From NCBI RefSeq assembly GCF_900110755.1, contig NZ_FOFF01000057.1, positions 1 through 51,369 on the forward strand: DNA of 51,369 bases, read 5' to 3'. A program made the translations under genes and the position numbers. This DNA comes from Streptomyces sp. yr375. GTDB lineage: Bacteria > Actinomycetota > Actinomycetes > Streptomycetales > Streptomycetaceae. A model generated the notes under the pieces. It was given only the letters and a program-made list of their open reading frames with translations, was not told where the DNA came from and did no database searches. Position 1 is the first letter of the stretch. The number at the start of each line of letters is the position of its first letter. Shown one piece after another: positions 7,146 through 15,855 of the stretch.

Positions 7146-10100
7146 TCAGTCCTCCGTCGAGGCCGGGACGGAGGTCGAGGCCGAGACGGACGGGGCGCTC
7201 TGCTGCGCCGCCACCGTCTTCTTCGCCACCGTCTTCGCCGCCTTCTTGGCCGTCGTCTTCTTGGCGACGGTCTTCTTGGCGGCCGTGGCCGTCTTCTTGG
7301 CCGCCGCCGTCTTGGTGGTGGCGGCCTTCTTCGCCGTGGCCTTCTTCGCCGTCTTGCGGGCGGCCGTCTTCTTCGCCGGAGCGGCCTCCGCCTCCTCGGC
7401 GGGCGCCTCGGGCGCCGCGCTCTCGGCGCTCGCCTCGGCGGCGACCTCCGCCGCGGCCGACGGGACGACCATGACGGCCGTCTCCTCGGACGCGGTCGGC
7501 GCGGTGGCCTTGCGCACGGCGCGACGCCGCGGGCGGGCCGGGGCCGCGCTCTCGACGACGGCCTCGGCGACCTGCCCGGCCTCGGCCTGCTCCACCGGAG
7601 CGGCCTCCGCCACGGCTGCCTCCACGACCACCGGCTCGGCGACCGTCACCACGGCGGCCTCCGCTCCCGCGGGCGAACCGGCCGGCGCGGACACCTTGCG
7701 GGTGGCGCGACGGCGCGTACGGCCCTTGGGCGCGGCGTCGTCGACGACCGGAGCCTCGACGACCGGGTCCTCGACGGCGTCCGGCTCGGCCTGCGCGACG
7801 GCGGCCTCGACGACGACGTCCGGCACGGCGGGCGTCTCCACGACCGGCTCGGCAACCGGCTCTGCGACCGGTTCGACGACTGCCTCGGCGGACTCCTCCA
7901 GGGCCGCGGCGAACGACTCGGAGCCGCCCGACCTGCGCGAACCGCCGCGCGGCGCACCCGCAGGAGCGGACGCCCTGCGGCTCGCCCGGCGCCGGCCCCG
8001 GCCACGCGTGGCGGAGGCCTCCGCCTCGGCGATGCTGCTGTACAGCTCCTCGTCGGGCGCGAACTCGGGCGCGGCGAGCGCGACCGGCTCGGCCACCTCG
8101 GCGGCGACCTCGGCCTCGCTCTCCGCCTCCTCCTCGACGCTCACCAGCGGCTCGGCGAGGGGCTCGACGAGGTCGGCCGCCCCCGTCTCGAACTCGTGGT
8201 CGTGGTCGTGGCCCTGCCCGTCGCCACCGCGCCCGCGCTTCTTGCGCTTGCCGGTGCCACCGCCGCCGACGGCGGTCGGCTGCTCCATGTGGACGATGAC
8301 CCCGCGCCCGTTGCAGTGCACACAGGTCTCGGAGAACGACTCCAGCAGCCCCTGGCCCACCCGCTTGCGGGTCATCTGGACCAGGCCCAGCGACGTCACC
8401 TCCGCCACCTGGTGCTTCGTACGGTCGCGGCCCAGGCACTCCAGGAGGCGGCGCAGCACCAGGTCCCGGTTGGACTCCAGCACCATGTCGATGAAGTCGA
8501 TGACGATGATGCCGCCGAGGTCGCGCAGCCGCAGTTGGCGCACGATCTCCTCGGCCGCCTCCAGGTTGTTCCTGGTGACCGTCTCCTCCAGGTTGCCGCC
8601 CTGGCCGGTGAACTTGCCGGTGTTGACGTCGACGACGACCATCGCCTCGGTCCGGTCGATCACCAGCGAACCGCCGCTGGGCAGCCAGACCTTGCGGTCC
8701 AGCGCCTTGGAGAGCTGCTCGTCGATCCGGTACGTGGCGAAGACGTCGACCTCGGAGGTCCACCGCGACAGCCGGTCGGTCAGGTCGGGCGCGACGTGCG
8801 AGACGTACCCGTGGATCGTCGACCAGGCCTCGTCACCGCTGACGATGACCTTGGTGAAGTCCTCGTTGAAGATGTCGCGCACGACCCGGACGGTCATGTC
8901 CGGCTCGCCGTACAGCAGCGTCGGGGCGTTGCCGCCCTTGGCGCGCTTCTGGATCTCCTCCCACTGCCCCTGCAGCCGCTCGACGTCACGGCGCAGTTCG
9001 TCCTCGCTCGCGCCCTCGGCGGCGGTGCGCACGATGACGCCCGCGTCCTCGGGGACGATCTTCTTGAGGATCGTCTTCAGCCGGGCCCGCTCGGTGTCGG
9101 GCAGCTTGCGGCTGATGCCGGTCATCGAGCCCTCGGGCACGTACACGAGGTAGCGGCCCGGCAGGGAGACCTGGCTGGTCAGCCGGGCGCCCTTGTGTCC
9201 GATCGGGTCCTTCGTCACCTGGACGAGGACCGGCTGGCCCGACTTCAGGGCGGCCTCGATACGGCGCGGCCCGTTCGCCATGCCGAGCGCCTCGAAGTTG
9301 ACCTCACCGGCGTACAGGACGGCGTTGCGCCCCTTGCCGATGTCGATGAACGCGGCCTCCATCGACGGCAGCACGTTCTGGACCTTGCCCAGGTAGACGT
9401 TGCCGACGTACGAGGTCGCCTGCTCCTTGTTGACGTAGTGCTCGACGAGCACGCCGTCCTCCAGGACGCCGATCTGGGTGCGCTCGCCGCTCTGGCGGAC
9501 GACCATCACCCGCTCGACGGCCTCGCGCCGGGCCAGGAACTCGGCCTCGGTGATGATCGGGACGCGCCTGCGGCCCTGCTCGCGGCCTTCACGGCGGCGC
9601 TGCTTCTTGGCCTCCAGACGCGTGGAGCCCTTGATGGACTGCACCTCGTCGGACGGCTCGGACTGCTTGCGCGGCTCGCGGACCTTGACGACCGTGCGCT
9701 CGGGGTCGCCGTCGCCCGGCTGCTCGGCCTCGCCCGAGGAGTCACCGGCGCGGCGACGACGGCGGCGGCGACGGCGGCTGCCTGCGGTCGAGCCACCGGC
9801 GGTGTCGTCCTCGTCGTCCTCGTCGTCCTGCTCGGGGGTGAACTCGGCGTCCCGCGTGGTCTGCTCGGCGGCGAAGTCGCCCTCGCCGTCGTCACCGGAG
9901 TCGCCCTCGCCGTCGGCGGCGTCGCCACGGCGACGGCGCCGGCCGCCACGGCGACGGCGGCGGCGCGACCCGGTCTCCTCGGCGTCGTCGTCACCGTCGA
10001 CGGCGTCCTCGGCGTCGGCCTCGTCCGGCTCGGCCTCCGGCTCGTCCTCGACGACGGGGGCGGCGGCCTGCGCGACGGGCGCGGCGGCGCGGCCGGTCTC

Positions 10101-11300
10101 GGCCTCGTCGCCGAAGCCACCGGCACGGCGGCGACGGCGGCGGGAGCGCGACCCGGTCGGCTCCTCCGGAAGCTCCTGCGCCTCCTGCGTCTCCTCGGGC
10201 TCCTCGACCTCCGTGACCTCCGCCTCAGCGGCGGCGGCCTCGGCGGCGGCCCGCTGCGGCGTCTGGAACTGCGGCTCGGCGAACACAGGCGCCTGGAACA
10301 CGGCGACGGAGGGCCGCGCGGGGCGACGCGGCGCGTCGTCCTCGCCGCCCTTCACCGGCTCGGGCGCCGAGAAGCCACCGGCGGCCCGACGGACCACCCG
10401 GCGACGCCCACGGCGCGGACCGGCGTCCTCATCGGCAGGCGTCTCGGCCTTCGCCTCTTCGACAGCGGCGGGAGCGGCGACGACCGGCTCCGCGGCGGCC
10501 ACCTCGGTGACCTCCGCCACTTCGGTCGCCGCGGCCTCGGCGGGCGCGGAGACGCGGCGCGTGGCGCGACGGCGGCCACGGGGGGCGGCCTCGGCGGGCG
10601 CCTCTTCGGTCACGGCGACGACCTCGGGCGTCGGCGTCGGCCTCATCTCGGCCTCCGGCGCACCGGCGGGCGCGGTCGCCCGACGGGTGGCCCGGCGGCG
10701 CGCGCGGGGCGCGGCCTCGACGGGCTCTGGCGTGGGCTCTGATGTGGTCTCGGACTCTGCGGCGGGCTGTTCCACGACGGCGGCCTCCTGGGCGGCGGTC
10801 TCGACGACCTCGGCCGGAGCGGCTCCGGCGGGCGCGGACACGCGACGCGTGGCCCGGCGGCGGGTACGGCGAGGAGCGGCGTCCTCGTCGGCGGTGTCCT
10901 GGGCTTCGGCGTCCTGGACCGCGGTCTCCACGGCGGCGGCAGCCACGGGCACGACCGTCTCGGTGACGTCCGCGACGACCTCGGCGGCCTCGGTGACGGC
11001 CGGCGCGGAGGCCCGGCGGGTGGCGCGGCGCCGCGCACGGGGCGCGGCTTCGGCGACCTCGGCGGGCTGGTCGGACTGGATGTCCTCCTCCGCCAGCTCC
11101 TCGACGGATTCCACGGCCGGTATGGCCGGCGTGGTGATCTCGGCGGAGGTGTCGCCGGCGACCGGCGGACCCGCCGGCCGGGAAGCGGCACGGCGCCGAC
11201 GACGCGGCGGCAGGGTGTCGCTGGGGGTGTTCGCTTCGGAGTCCGGCACAGCCCCTGTCAGGGGTTTTACGGACTCTGTGGATTCGGTTGGCTCGAGCAT
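7146..11300 (-). CDS. rne: Ribonuclease E/G family endoribonuclease with two Arg-rich scaffold arms
   Basis: 1384 residues. The catalytic core is in the second half: an S1 domain (VGNVYLGKVQNVLPSMEAAF), the metal-binding Asp residues in VVVDVNTGKFTG and IIVIDFIDM, and the zinc-link ETCVHCNGRG. About 560 acidic/Ala-rich residues precede it and about 350 follow, the rearranged layout known for Streptomyces RNase ES. Both arms carry a repeated basic block of the form RRRATRRxSAPA, five copies in the N-terminal arm and three in the C-terminal arm, followed by an Ala/Lys histone H1-like tail (KKTAKKATAKKAATTKT). These arms are probably disordered and may bind RNA or PNPase. Role: processing of rRNA and turnover of mRNA. 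Confidence 0.93.
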   Translation of the reverse strand: MLEPTESTESVKPLTGAVPDSEANTPSDTLPPRRRRRAASRPAGPPVAGDTSAEITTPAIPAVESVEELAEEDIQSDQPAEVAEAAPRARRRATRRASAPAVTEAAEVVADVTETVVPVAAAAVETAVQDAEAQDTADEDAAPRRTRRRATRRVSAPAGAAPAEVVETAAQEAAVVEQPAAESETTSEPTPEPVEAAPRARRRATRRATAPAGAPEAEMRPTPTPEVVAVTEEAPAEAAPRGRRRATRRVSAPAEAAATEVAEVTEVAAAEPVVAAPAAVEEAKAETPADEDAGPRRGRRRVVRRAAGGFSAPEPVKGGEDDAPRRPARPSVAVFQAPVFAEPQFQTPQRAAAEAAAAEAEVTEVEEPEETQEAQELPEEPTGSRSRRRRRRAGGFGDEAETGRAAAPVAQAAAPVVEDEPEAEPDEADAEDAVDGDDDAEETGSRRRRRRGGRRRRRGDAADGEGDSGDDGEGDFAAEQTTRDAEFTPEQDDEDDEDDTAGGSTAGSRRRRRRRRRAGDSSGEAEQPGDGDPERTVVKVREPRKQSEPSDEVQSIKGSTRLEAKKQRRREGREQGRRRVPIITEAEFLARREAVERVMVVRQSGERTQIGVLEDGVLVEHYVNKEQATSYVGNVYLGKVQNVLPSMEAAFIDIGKGRNAVLYAGEVNFEALGMANGPRRIEAALKSGQPVLVQVTKDPIGHKGARLTSQVSLPGRYLVYVPEGSMTGISRKLPDTERARLKTILKKIVPEDAGVIVRTAAEGASEDELRRDVERLQGQWEEIQKRAKGGNAPTLLYGEPDMTVRVVRDIFNEDFTKVIVSGDEAWSTIHGYVSHVAPDLTDRLSRWTSEVDVFATYRIDEQLSKALDRKVWLPSGGSLVIDRTEAMVVVDVNTGKFTGQGGNLEETVTRNNLEAAEEIVRQLRLRDLGGIIVIDFIDMVLESNRDLVLRRLLECLGRDRTKHQVAEVTSLGLVQMTRKRVGQGLLESFSETCVHCNGRGVIVHMEQPTAVGGGGTGKRKKRGRGGDGQGHDHDHEFETGAADLVEPLAEPLVSVEEEAESEAEVAAEVAEPVALAAPEFAPDEELYSSIAEAEASATRGRGRRRASRRASAPAGAPRGGSRRSGGSESFAAALEESAEAVVEPVAEPVAEPVVETPAVPDVVVEAAVAQAEPDAVEDPVVEAPVVDDAAPKGRTRRRATRKVSAPAGSPAGAEAAVVTVAEPVVVEAAVAEAAPVEQAEAGQVAEAVVESAAPARPRRRAVRKATAPTASEETAVMVVPSAAAEVAAEASAESAAPEAPAEEAEAAPAKKTAARKTAKKATAKKAATTKTAAAKKTATAAKKTVAKKTTAKKAAKTVAKKTVAAQQSAPSVSASTSVPASTED

Positions 11301-11577
11301 GCGGGCGTTTCTCCCGTCAGGCTCCCGGGCGCCGCGCCTGGTCCGGCGTCGATCACGGGGGATCGATCGCCGTTGACGTCCGCGGCTCGCGCGATGCGCG
11401 GTGCCGCCGTCCGGGGCGCGGGCGCCGCACGGGAGCTCTCTGTGTCCTGTCTCGCCGGTTCCGTACGCCGAATGCGTACGGCCTGGCGAAAGTCTTCTGG
11501 TCGGCGCGCTGCCCGACCCAGGTGGCTCCCGAGTACGAGGGCGGCGCTTACGACGTGCGTCCCTTCGCGGGACTTCC
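11301..11577. other. Long leader between the DUF2344 gene and rne
   Basis: 277 bp with no gene. It would be the 5' untranslated region of rne if transcription starts near the preceding gene. It contains a perfect 8-bp dyad, ccgtacgc (11461-11468) and gcgtacgg (11474-11481), with a 5-base loop. No clear terminator or promoter hexamers are visible. Confidence 0.4.
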
Positions 11578-12342
11578 CTACGCGGGCGCCTTCGCGGCGG
11601 CAGCGGGATCGGCCGTTGTGGGGGCCTGAGCTGCCTCGCGGTCGGGCGCGAGCGGGTCGGTCACCGTGCCGGTCTCTTCATCGAGCAGCCCCTGCGCCAG
11701 CCTGGTCACCGCAGCGGGGACCGGCGGCGCCAGGTCGGCCACGGCGCGAAGACCGGACAGGACGTCGTCGGGTCGAACGGCAGGCGTCACGTGCCGAACA
11801 ACCAGCCGCAGTATCGCACAGGGCTGGTCGCTAGGCCTATCAGCAGCTTCACTGTGCGTTTCCAGGTGTACGACCGCGGCCCTGGCGTCGAAGGTGCGGA
11901 CGCCGTTCTTGGCCATGCGCTGGACCTCGACGAGGTCCGCCGCGTTGAAGGCGGCCACCGCGCGGTCGGCGTCGGCCGGGTCCACACCGGCCAGCCGCAG
12001 CTCCCACACGGAGGCCGTCAGCCGGTCGGCGAGCCCCGAGGTCCGGGCCTCGACCGCGTCGACGATGTCGAGCCCGGCGGGCAGCGACTCGTCGAGGAGG
12101 ATTCTGAGCTTCTCCGGGTCACGCGCCGCGGTCAGCGCGATCTCCAGGAACTCCGCCTCGCTGCCCGTGCCGGTGGGTGCGGCATTGGCGTACGACACCT
12201 TCGGGTGCGGTGTGAACCCCGCCGAGTACGCCATGGGCACCTCGGCACGGCGCAACGCCCGCTCGAAAGCGCGCTGGAAGTCACGGTGGCTGGTGAACCG
12301 GAGGCGGCCGCGCTTGGTGTAGCGCAGTCGGATGCGCTGCAC
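11578..12342 (-). CDS. TIGR03936 / DUF2344 radical-SAM-associated protein
   Basis: 254 residues from a GTG at 12342 (QRIRLRYTKRGRLRFTSHRD). FTSHRDFQRAFERALRRA and AGFTPHPKVSYANA are the hallmark blocks of the DUF2344 family, which is usually fused or adjacent to the TIGR03960 radical SAM protein and linked to rne/rng. Biochemical function unknown. The start is uncertain: no ribosome site precedes the GTG, and the frame stays open upstream through GKRQPEGPPPAPA with a possible non-standard CTG start near 12381 preceded by AAGGA. Its partner enzyme is 3.5 kb away at 15856-17808. Confidence 0.8.
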   Translation of the reverse strand: MQRIRLRYTKRGRLRFTSHRDFQRAFERALRRAEVPMAYSAGFTPHPKVSYANAAPTGTGSEAEFLEIALTAARDPEKLRILLDESLPAGLDIVDAVEARTSGLADRLTASVWELRLAGVDPADADRAVAAFNAADLVEVQRMAKNGVRTFDARAAVVHLETHSEAADRPSDQPCAILRLVVRHVTPAVRPDDVLSGLRAVADLAPPVPAAVTRLAQGLLDEETGTVTDPLAPDREAAQAPTTADPAAAAKAPA

Positions 12343-12389
12343 CGCGGGTGCGGGCGGCGGGCCTTCGGGCTGTCGCTTGCCCAGTGTCG

Positions 12390-13484
12390 TCAGTCCTTCG
12401 TGAGAGCGGTCGTACTTCTACCAAGAGTACGTGTCTCGCCCGCCGATGGTTCCCGCCGGACGACCGCCTCCCGCTCCCTGGGCTGCTTCGGCTCCCCGAA
12501 CAGCATCCGGCGCACGTCCACGCGGGCCTGCCGGGCCGTCTCCCGGGCGGCGGCCAGCGCCTGCCGGGCGGTGCGGCCCACACTGCGCGCGGCCCGGGCG
12601 GCGGGACGCAGCACCGCGTCACGGACGACGTGCCCGACCGGGGTGAGGACCGTCCGGTACACCCAGCGCACGGGCTCGACGAAGATCCACCGGAAGAGCG
12701 TCCCGAGGGACCGGCCGACCGCGCGCGAGATCCGTCCGGCGATCCGCCAGGCGTGCCCGAGGGCGTCCCCCACCTCGCGCGCGACGACCGCGAGGAACCG
12801 GCCGACGGGGGCGAGCACCCAGCGCCACAGGGCGAGCGCGGGCAGCACGAGGAGGATCCGGCCGGTCCAGTACAGGACCAGACCGATCCCCCTCGCCAGC
12901 ATCCCCAGGAACAGCCACACCTCGCGCACGCACCAGGCGACGCCCCGCCCGACCGGCGCGAGGCACCACGCGTACACCCAGCGGGCCGGAACGACGACCA
13001 GGTACCGCAGCAGCCACGCCACACCGGTGTGCGCGCCGACGCCGACGGCCCCGAGGACGGCCCCGATCCCCCTCAGCAGCCACAGCGCCGCGAGCCCGAC
13101 CGGCGTCAGCACGCGCGCGTACACCCACGCCAGTCCGACTCCGGCAGGAGTCAGGAGGTACCGGTGGCACCACACCGCCGGCACGACGAGCAGCACGTGC
13201 CCGAGCCACCCGAGCGCCCTGCCCCCAGGGACGACGGCGTACCGCCACAGCCCGATCAGCGGCCAGACGCACAGCGCCTTCCCGAGCCACCACAGGCCCC
13301 GCCCGAGCGGCCGGAGCACCGCGTCCCCGAGGAACCGTCCCCCGACGACGAGCGCGTCCCACACCATCCGCACGGGCAGCACCAGCACGAGCACGACGAT
13401 CCGCACCGGCAGCCGGATCGCGACGACGAGACACCCCTCGGGCGCCGCAACGGGCGGTGCGGCGGGCGGTTTTTGCAGCTCCAT
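12390..13484 (-). CDS. Repeat-built membrane protein with PVG motifs, unknown function
   Basis: Not a family I recognise. From the ATG at 13484 (MELQKPP) it has 364 residues, hydrophobic and rich in Trp, Arg and Val over about residues 20-290, then a basic soluble tail. A Pro-(V/A/L/G)-Gly motif recurs at residues 59, 86, 113, 128, 177, 226 and 282, with spacings of 27, 27, 15, 49, 49 and 56. Each is typically preceded by P-x3-W-x2-(R/Y) and followed by xxAWxxR, as in LAPVGRGVAWCVRE. Internal duplication seems clear. No Shine-Dalgarno is obvious, so the start is uncertain. It sits between a GT2 gene (62 bp upstream) and the DUF2344 gene, same strand. Probably an integral or peripheral membrane protein. 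Confidence 0.65.
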   Translation of the reverse strand: MELQKPPAAPPVAAPEGCLVVAIRLPVRIVVLVLVLPVRMVWDALVVGGRFLGDAVLRPLGRGLWWLGKALCVWPLIGLWRYAVVPGGRALGWLGHVLLVVPAVWCHRYLLTPAGVGLAWVYARVLTPVGLAALWLLRGIGAVLGAVGVGAHTGVAWLLRYLVVVPARWVYAWCLAPVGRGVAWCVREVWLFLGMLARGIGLVLYWTGRILLVLPALALWRWVLAPVGRFLAVVAREVGDALGHAWRIAGRISRAVGRSLGTLFRWIFVEPVRWVYRTVLTPVGHVVRDAVLRPAARAARSVGRTARQALAAARETARQARVDVRRMLFGEPKQPREREAVVRREPSAGETRTLGRSTTALTKD

Positions 13485-13545
13485 GTCGTCGTAGACGCTA
13501 CAGGCGCCCTGGTGGATGCGTTGCTGAGCAGCCGTCAGGGAGCCG

Positions 13546-14667
13546 CTACCGCTTGCGTTTCTTCCGCCCGTTCTGGTTGCCCTGGCTGCCGCGGGGCTTG
13601 ACGTGCGGGGCGGAGAACGCGCGGTTGGTCTCGGTCTGACGGCGGATCGGCTCGGGCAGGTCCGGCATCGCCAGCAGGGCGTCGCAGGCGCGGACGGCGG
13701 CCGTGTGGTCGCCGACCCAGTAGGCGCAGATGGCGAACTCGAAGAGCAGACCCCACCGGTACACCCAGGCCCTGGTGAACAGCAGATCGTCCGGCTCACG
13801 TGCGCCGACGACCCCGCCGAGCAGGGCGTACGCGGTGTGGTAGCGGTTGCGCAGCCGCAGTCGCGAGGCCATTTCGTAGACGGCTTCGAGGCGGGCGGGG
13901 CGCGACTCCCAGGCGCGCGAGAACGCGTCCAGGGCGCCGGGCCAGTCGTCCGCCTGCTCGGCTCGGAGGATGCCGGCTTCCAGGAGCGAGCAGTAGACCT
14001 CCTCGCCCCAGCCGCCCAGTTCGGCCCGCCGTTCGTACAGCGCGATCGCCTCGTCCGCGTGCCCGAGGTCGCGCTCGGTGTTGGCGAGGTAGAAGACGGT
14101 GCGCGGGTTGACCGGGTCGCGCTCCAACTCGCCCCGCAGCAGGCGCGCGTCGCGCTCGAACTTGTCGGCGCGGCAGCCGCCGTCCGCGTGGTCCTCGATG
14201 ACGAGCGCGTCCAGGTTCTCCTGCCGGTCGCTCTCGTCGGTGCACGGGTACTCGTGGGTGACGCCCTCGTAGCGCCACGCCCGGTCGCCGCGCATGAGGT
14301 GCTTGAAGCGGTGCTGGGTGCCGGGGGTGTCGTAGCGCAGCATGTACGAGTCCGCCGCCAGCCGGGGCAGCGGGGCGTCCTGGCGCAGGACGTGGTCGGC
14401 GTCGAGGGTGAGCAGGTAGTCGGCCTTGCCGCGGGCGTGCCGGATGTTCCGCGTCCGGTTGTGCCCGAAGTCGACCCACGGGTCCTCGTGGAGCTCGCCC
14501 GGGATGCCGTCGAGCACCTTGCGGATCAGCTCCTGCGTGCCGTCCGTGGAACCGGTGTCGGAGATCACCCAGTAGTCGACGAGGGGGCGTACGGACTCCA
14601 GGCAGCGTTCGATCACCCGCGACTCGTCCTTGACGATCATGCACAGGCACAGGGTCTGCTGTTTCAC
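13546..14667 (-). CDS. Family 2 glycosyltransferase with C-terminal TPR-like helices
   Basis: 373 residues. The N-terminal GT-A domain starts LCLCMIVKDESRVIERCLES, followed by SDTGSTDGT (37-45) and LDADH as the metal/nucleotide-binding acidic site. From about residue 190 the sequence is paired amphipathic helices (FYLANTERDLGHADEAIAL), resembling tetratricopeptide repeats. The tail is very basic (GRKKRKR). This architecture (MIVKDE-type GT2 plus TPR) occurs in protein-modifying and surface glycosyltransferases. It is divergent, about 200 bp away, from a Thr-rich collagen-like secreted protein that could be its acceptor; that is inference. No transmembrane segment is seen. Confidence 0.8.
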   Translation of the reverse strand: MKQQTLCLCMIVKDESRVIERCLESVRPLVDYWVISDTGSTDGTQELIRKVLDGIPGELHEDPWVDFGHNRTRNIRHARGKADYLLTLDADHVLRQDAPLPRLAADSYMLRYDTPGTQHRFKHLMRGDRAWRYEGVTHEYPCTDESDRQENLDALVIEDHADGGCRADKFERDARLLRGELERDPVNPRTVFYLANTERDLGHADEAIALYERRAELGGWGEEVYCSLLEAGILRAEQADDWPGALDAFSRAWESRPARLEAVYEMASRLRLRNRYHTAYALLGGVVGAREPDDLLFTRAWVYRWGLLFEFAICAYWVGDHTAAVRACDALLAMPDLPEPIRRQTETNRAFSAPHVKPRGSQGNQNGRKKRKR

Positions 14668-14865
14668 GGCGCCAAGGTGGCACGGACCCGATCCCGGGAC
14701 GGCCGTCCCACGCTCGGGAATGACCCATCAGCAGGTACCCATTAGTCCGATACGTCCATAAACATACGCATTCGGCCCCTGTGCCGCGCCCGACCCCGTC
14801 CGCTCAGGTCAAGCTCGCCCTCAGGTTCGGAGACCTCCCGTACCGGTCAAGGCAAGGAGCATGTG
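14668..14865. promoter_or_regulatory. Divergent promoter region between the GT2-TPR and collagen-like genes
   Basis: 198 bp with an AT-rich core around 14740-14775 in an otherwise GC-rich setting. It must hold the starts of both divergent transcripts. On the plus strand AAGGAG at 14854-14859 is 6 bases before the ATG at 14866, which decides that start over the GTG at 14863. No promoter hexamers are assigned. Confidence 0.5.
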
Positions 14866-15789
14866 ATGCACCCTCAGTTCGGACCGTACGCACTTCTCGG
14901 GCCGGTGGCCCGGCACCGATGTAAGCAGGCCGGCATGGTGGCCTCACTCGCCGTCGTCCTGGCGGCAGGCGTGATCAGTCCGGCCGCCGCGGCGGCACGC
15001 ACCGTCACCGACCGGGCGGAGGCACAGGCCCCCGCCCCCGGCGACAAGTGCAAGCCGGGCCACCACCCGTCCCGGGCCGTCGAGACCGGCGGCAAGGAAA
15101 ACTGCAAGGGCCCGAAGGGCCCCACCGGCCCCAAGGGTCCCAAGGGCGAGAAGGGCCCGAAGGGCGACAAGGGAGCCACCGGCGCGACGGGGCCGAAGGG
15201 CGCGACGGGTGCCACGGGCCCGACCGGCGCCCCGGGCATGCAGGGTGTGACAGGCGGAACCGGCCCGACCGGAGCCACGGGCGGCACCGGAGCAACCGGA
15301 GCCACCGGAGCCACGGGCACGGCAGGCACCAACGGTCTCACCGGAGCCACCGGGGCCACGGGCGCGACCGGACCCTGTTCCGACATCGACGCCGCGCAGG
15401 AGTCGGACGCCTTCGAGCTGCGGGTCGCGCTGACCGGCGGCCGCACCTACGCCGGCATCCACGACCTCCGTGCCGCCGGTGCGCCCCACAATTTCCTGTG
15501 GACCGACCTCAGCACCCACGCCAACTACCCTGCGGGCGGCATCGACCCCGACGGACGTGACGTCGGCTTCGTCTGCGGAGCAGCCGTCAACGGGCACAAC
15601 GCCGTCACCGGGAACCCCATCAAGTTCGACGTCATGACCACCACGGGCCAGGTCTGGGAGACCACCTGCCTCGCGGTCGGCACCACCAACCCGGCCACCC
15701 TGAACTGCAACAACGCCCTGGGCATCCCCATCCCGTGGACCAAGGTGACATTGCAGCCGGCGCCCAGCGCCATCAACGGCGGCGCATGA
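14866..15789 (+). CDS. Secreted collagen-like protein with 30 Gly-X-Y triplets
   Basis: 307 residues. A signal peptide occupies about residues 1-45 (basic RHRCKQ, hydrophobic MVASLAVVLAAGVI, AAAA cleavage zone). A short linker with two Cys leads to an uninterrupted collagen region at residues 82-171 (DNA 15109-15378). Of 30 triplets the first seven are Lys-rich (GPK, GEK, GDK); the rest are mostly GAT/GPT, and 18 of 30 have Thr at Y. KGE and KGD triplets are known to stabilise bacterial triple helices that lack hydroxyproline. A C-terminal domain of about 135 residues with four Cys follows; I do not recognise it, but it could be a trimerisation head. No LPxTG or membrane anchor. A hairpin terminator follows. 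Likely a surface or secreted trimeric filament. Confidence 0.88.
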   Translation: MHPQFGPYALLGPVARHRCKQAGMVASLAVVLAAGVISPAAAAARTVTDRAEAQAPAPGDKCKPGHHPSRAVETGGKENCKGPKGPTGPKGPKGEKGPKGDKGATGATGPKGATGATGPTGAPGMQGVTGGTGPTGATGGTGATGATGATGTAGTNGLTGATGATGATGPCSDIDAAQESDAFELRVALTGGRTYAGIHDLRAAGAPHNFLWTDLSTHANYPAGGIDPDGRDVGFVCGAAVNGHNAVTGNPIKFDVMTTTGQVWETTCLAVGTTNPATLNCNNALGIPIPWTKVTLQPAPSAINGGA

Positions 15790-15792
15790 GAA

Positions 15793-15834
15793 AGGGGTGC
15801 CCGAAGGCCGGCCGACCGGCCTCCGGGCACCCCT
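15793..15834. terminator. Bidirectional terminator between collagen-like and radical SAM genes
   Basis: Arms 15793-15811 and 15816-15834 form a 19-bp stem with one mismatch and a 4-base loop (ccga). It lies 3 bp after the plus-strand stop and 21 bp after the minus-strand stop of the convergent radical SAM gene, so it can serve both. Confidence 0.8.
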
Positions 15835-15855
15835 CACGAAACGTGACCGCGCCCC

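Noticed and set aside
7200..11200. Repeated blocks inside rne considered as a CRISPR or intergenic repeat array
   Set aside because: The repeats keep the reading frame and encode a conserved basic peptide motif, with variable coding spacers inside a good gene.
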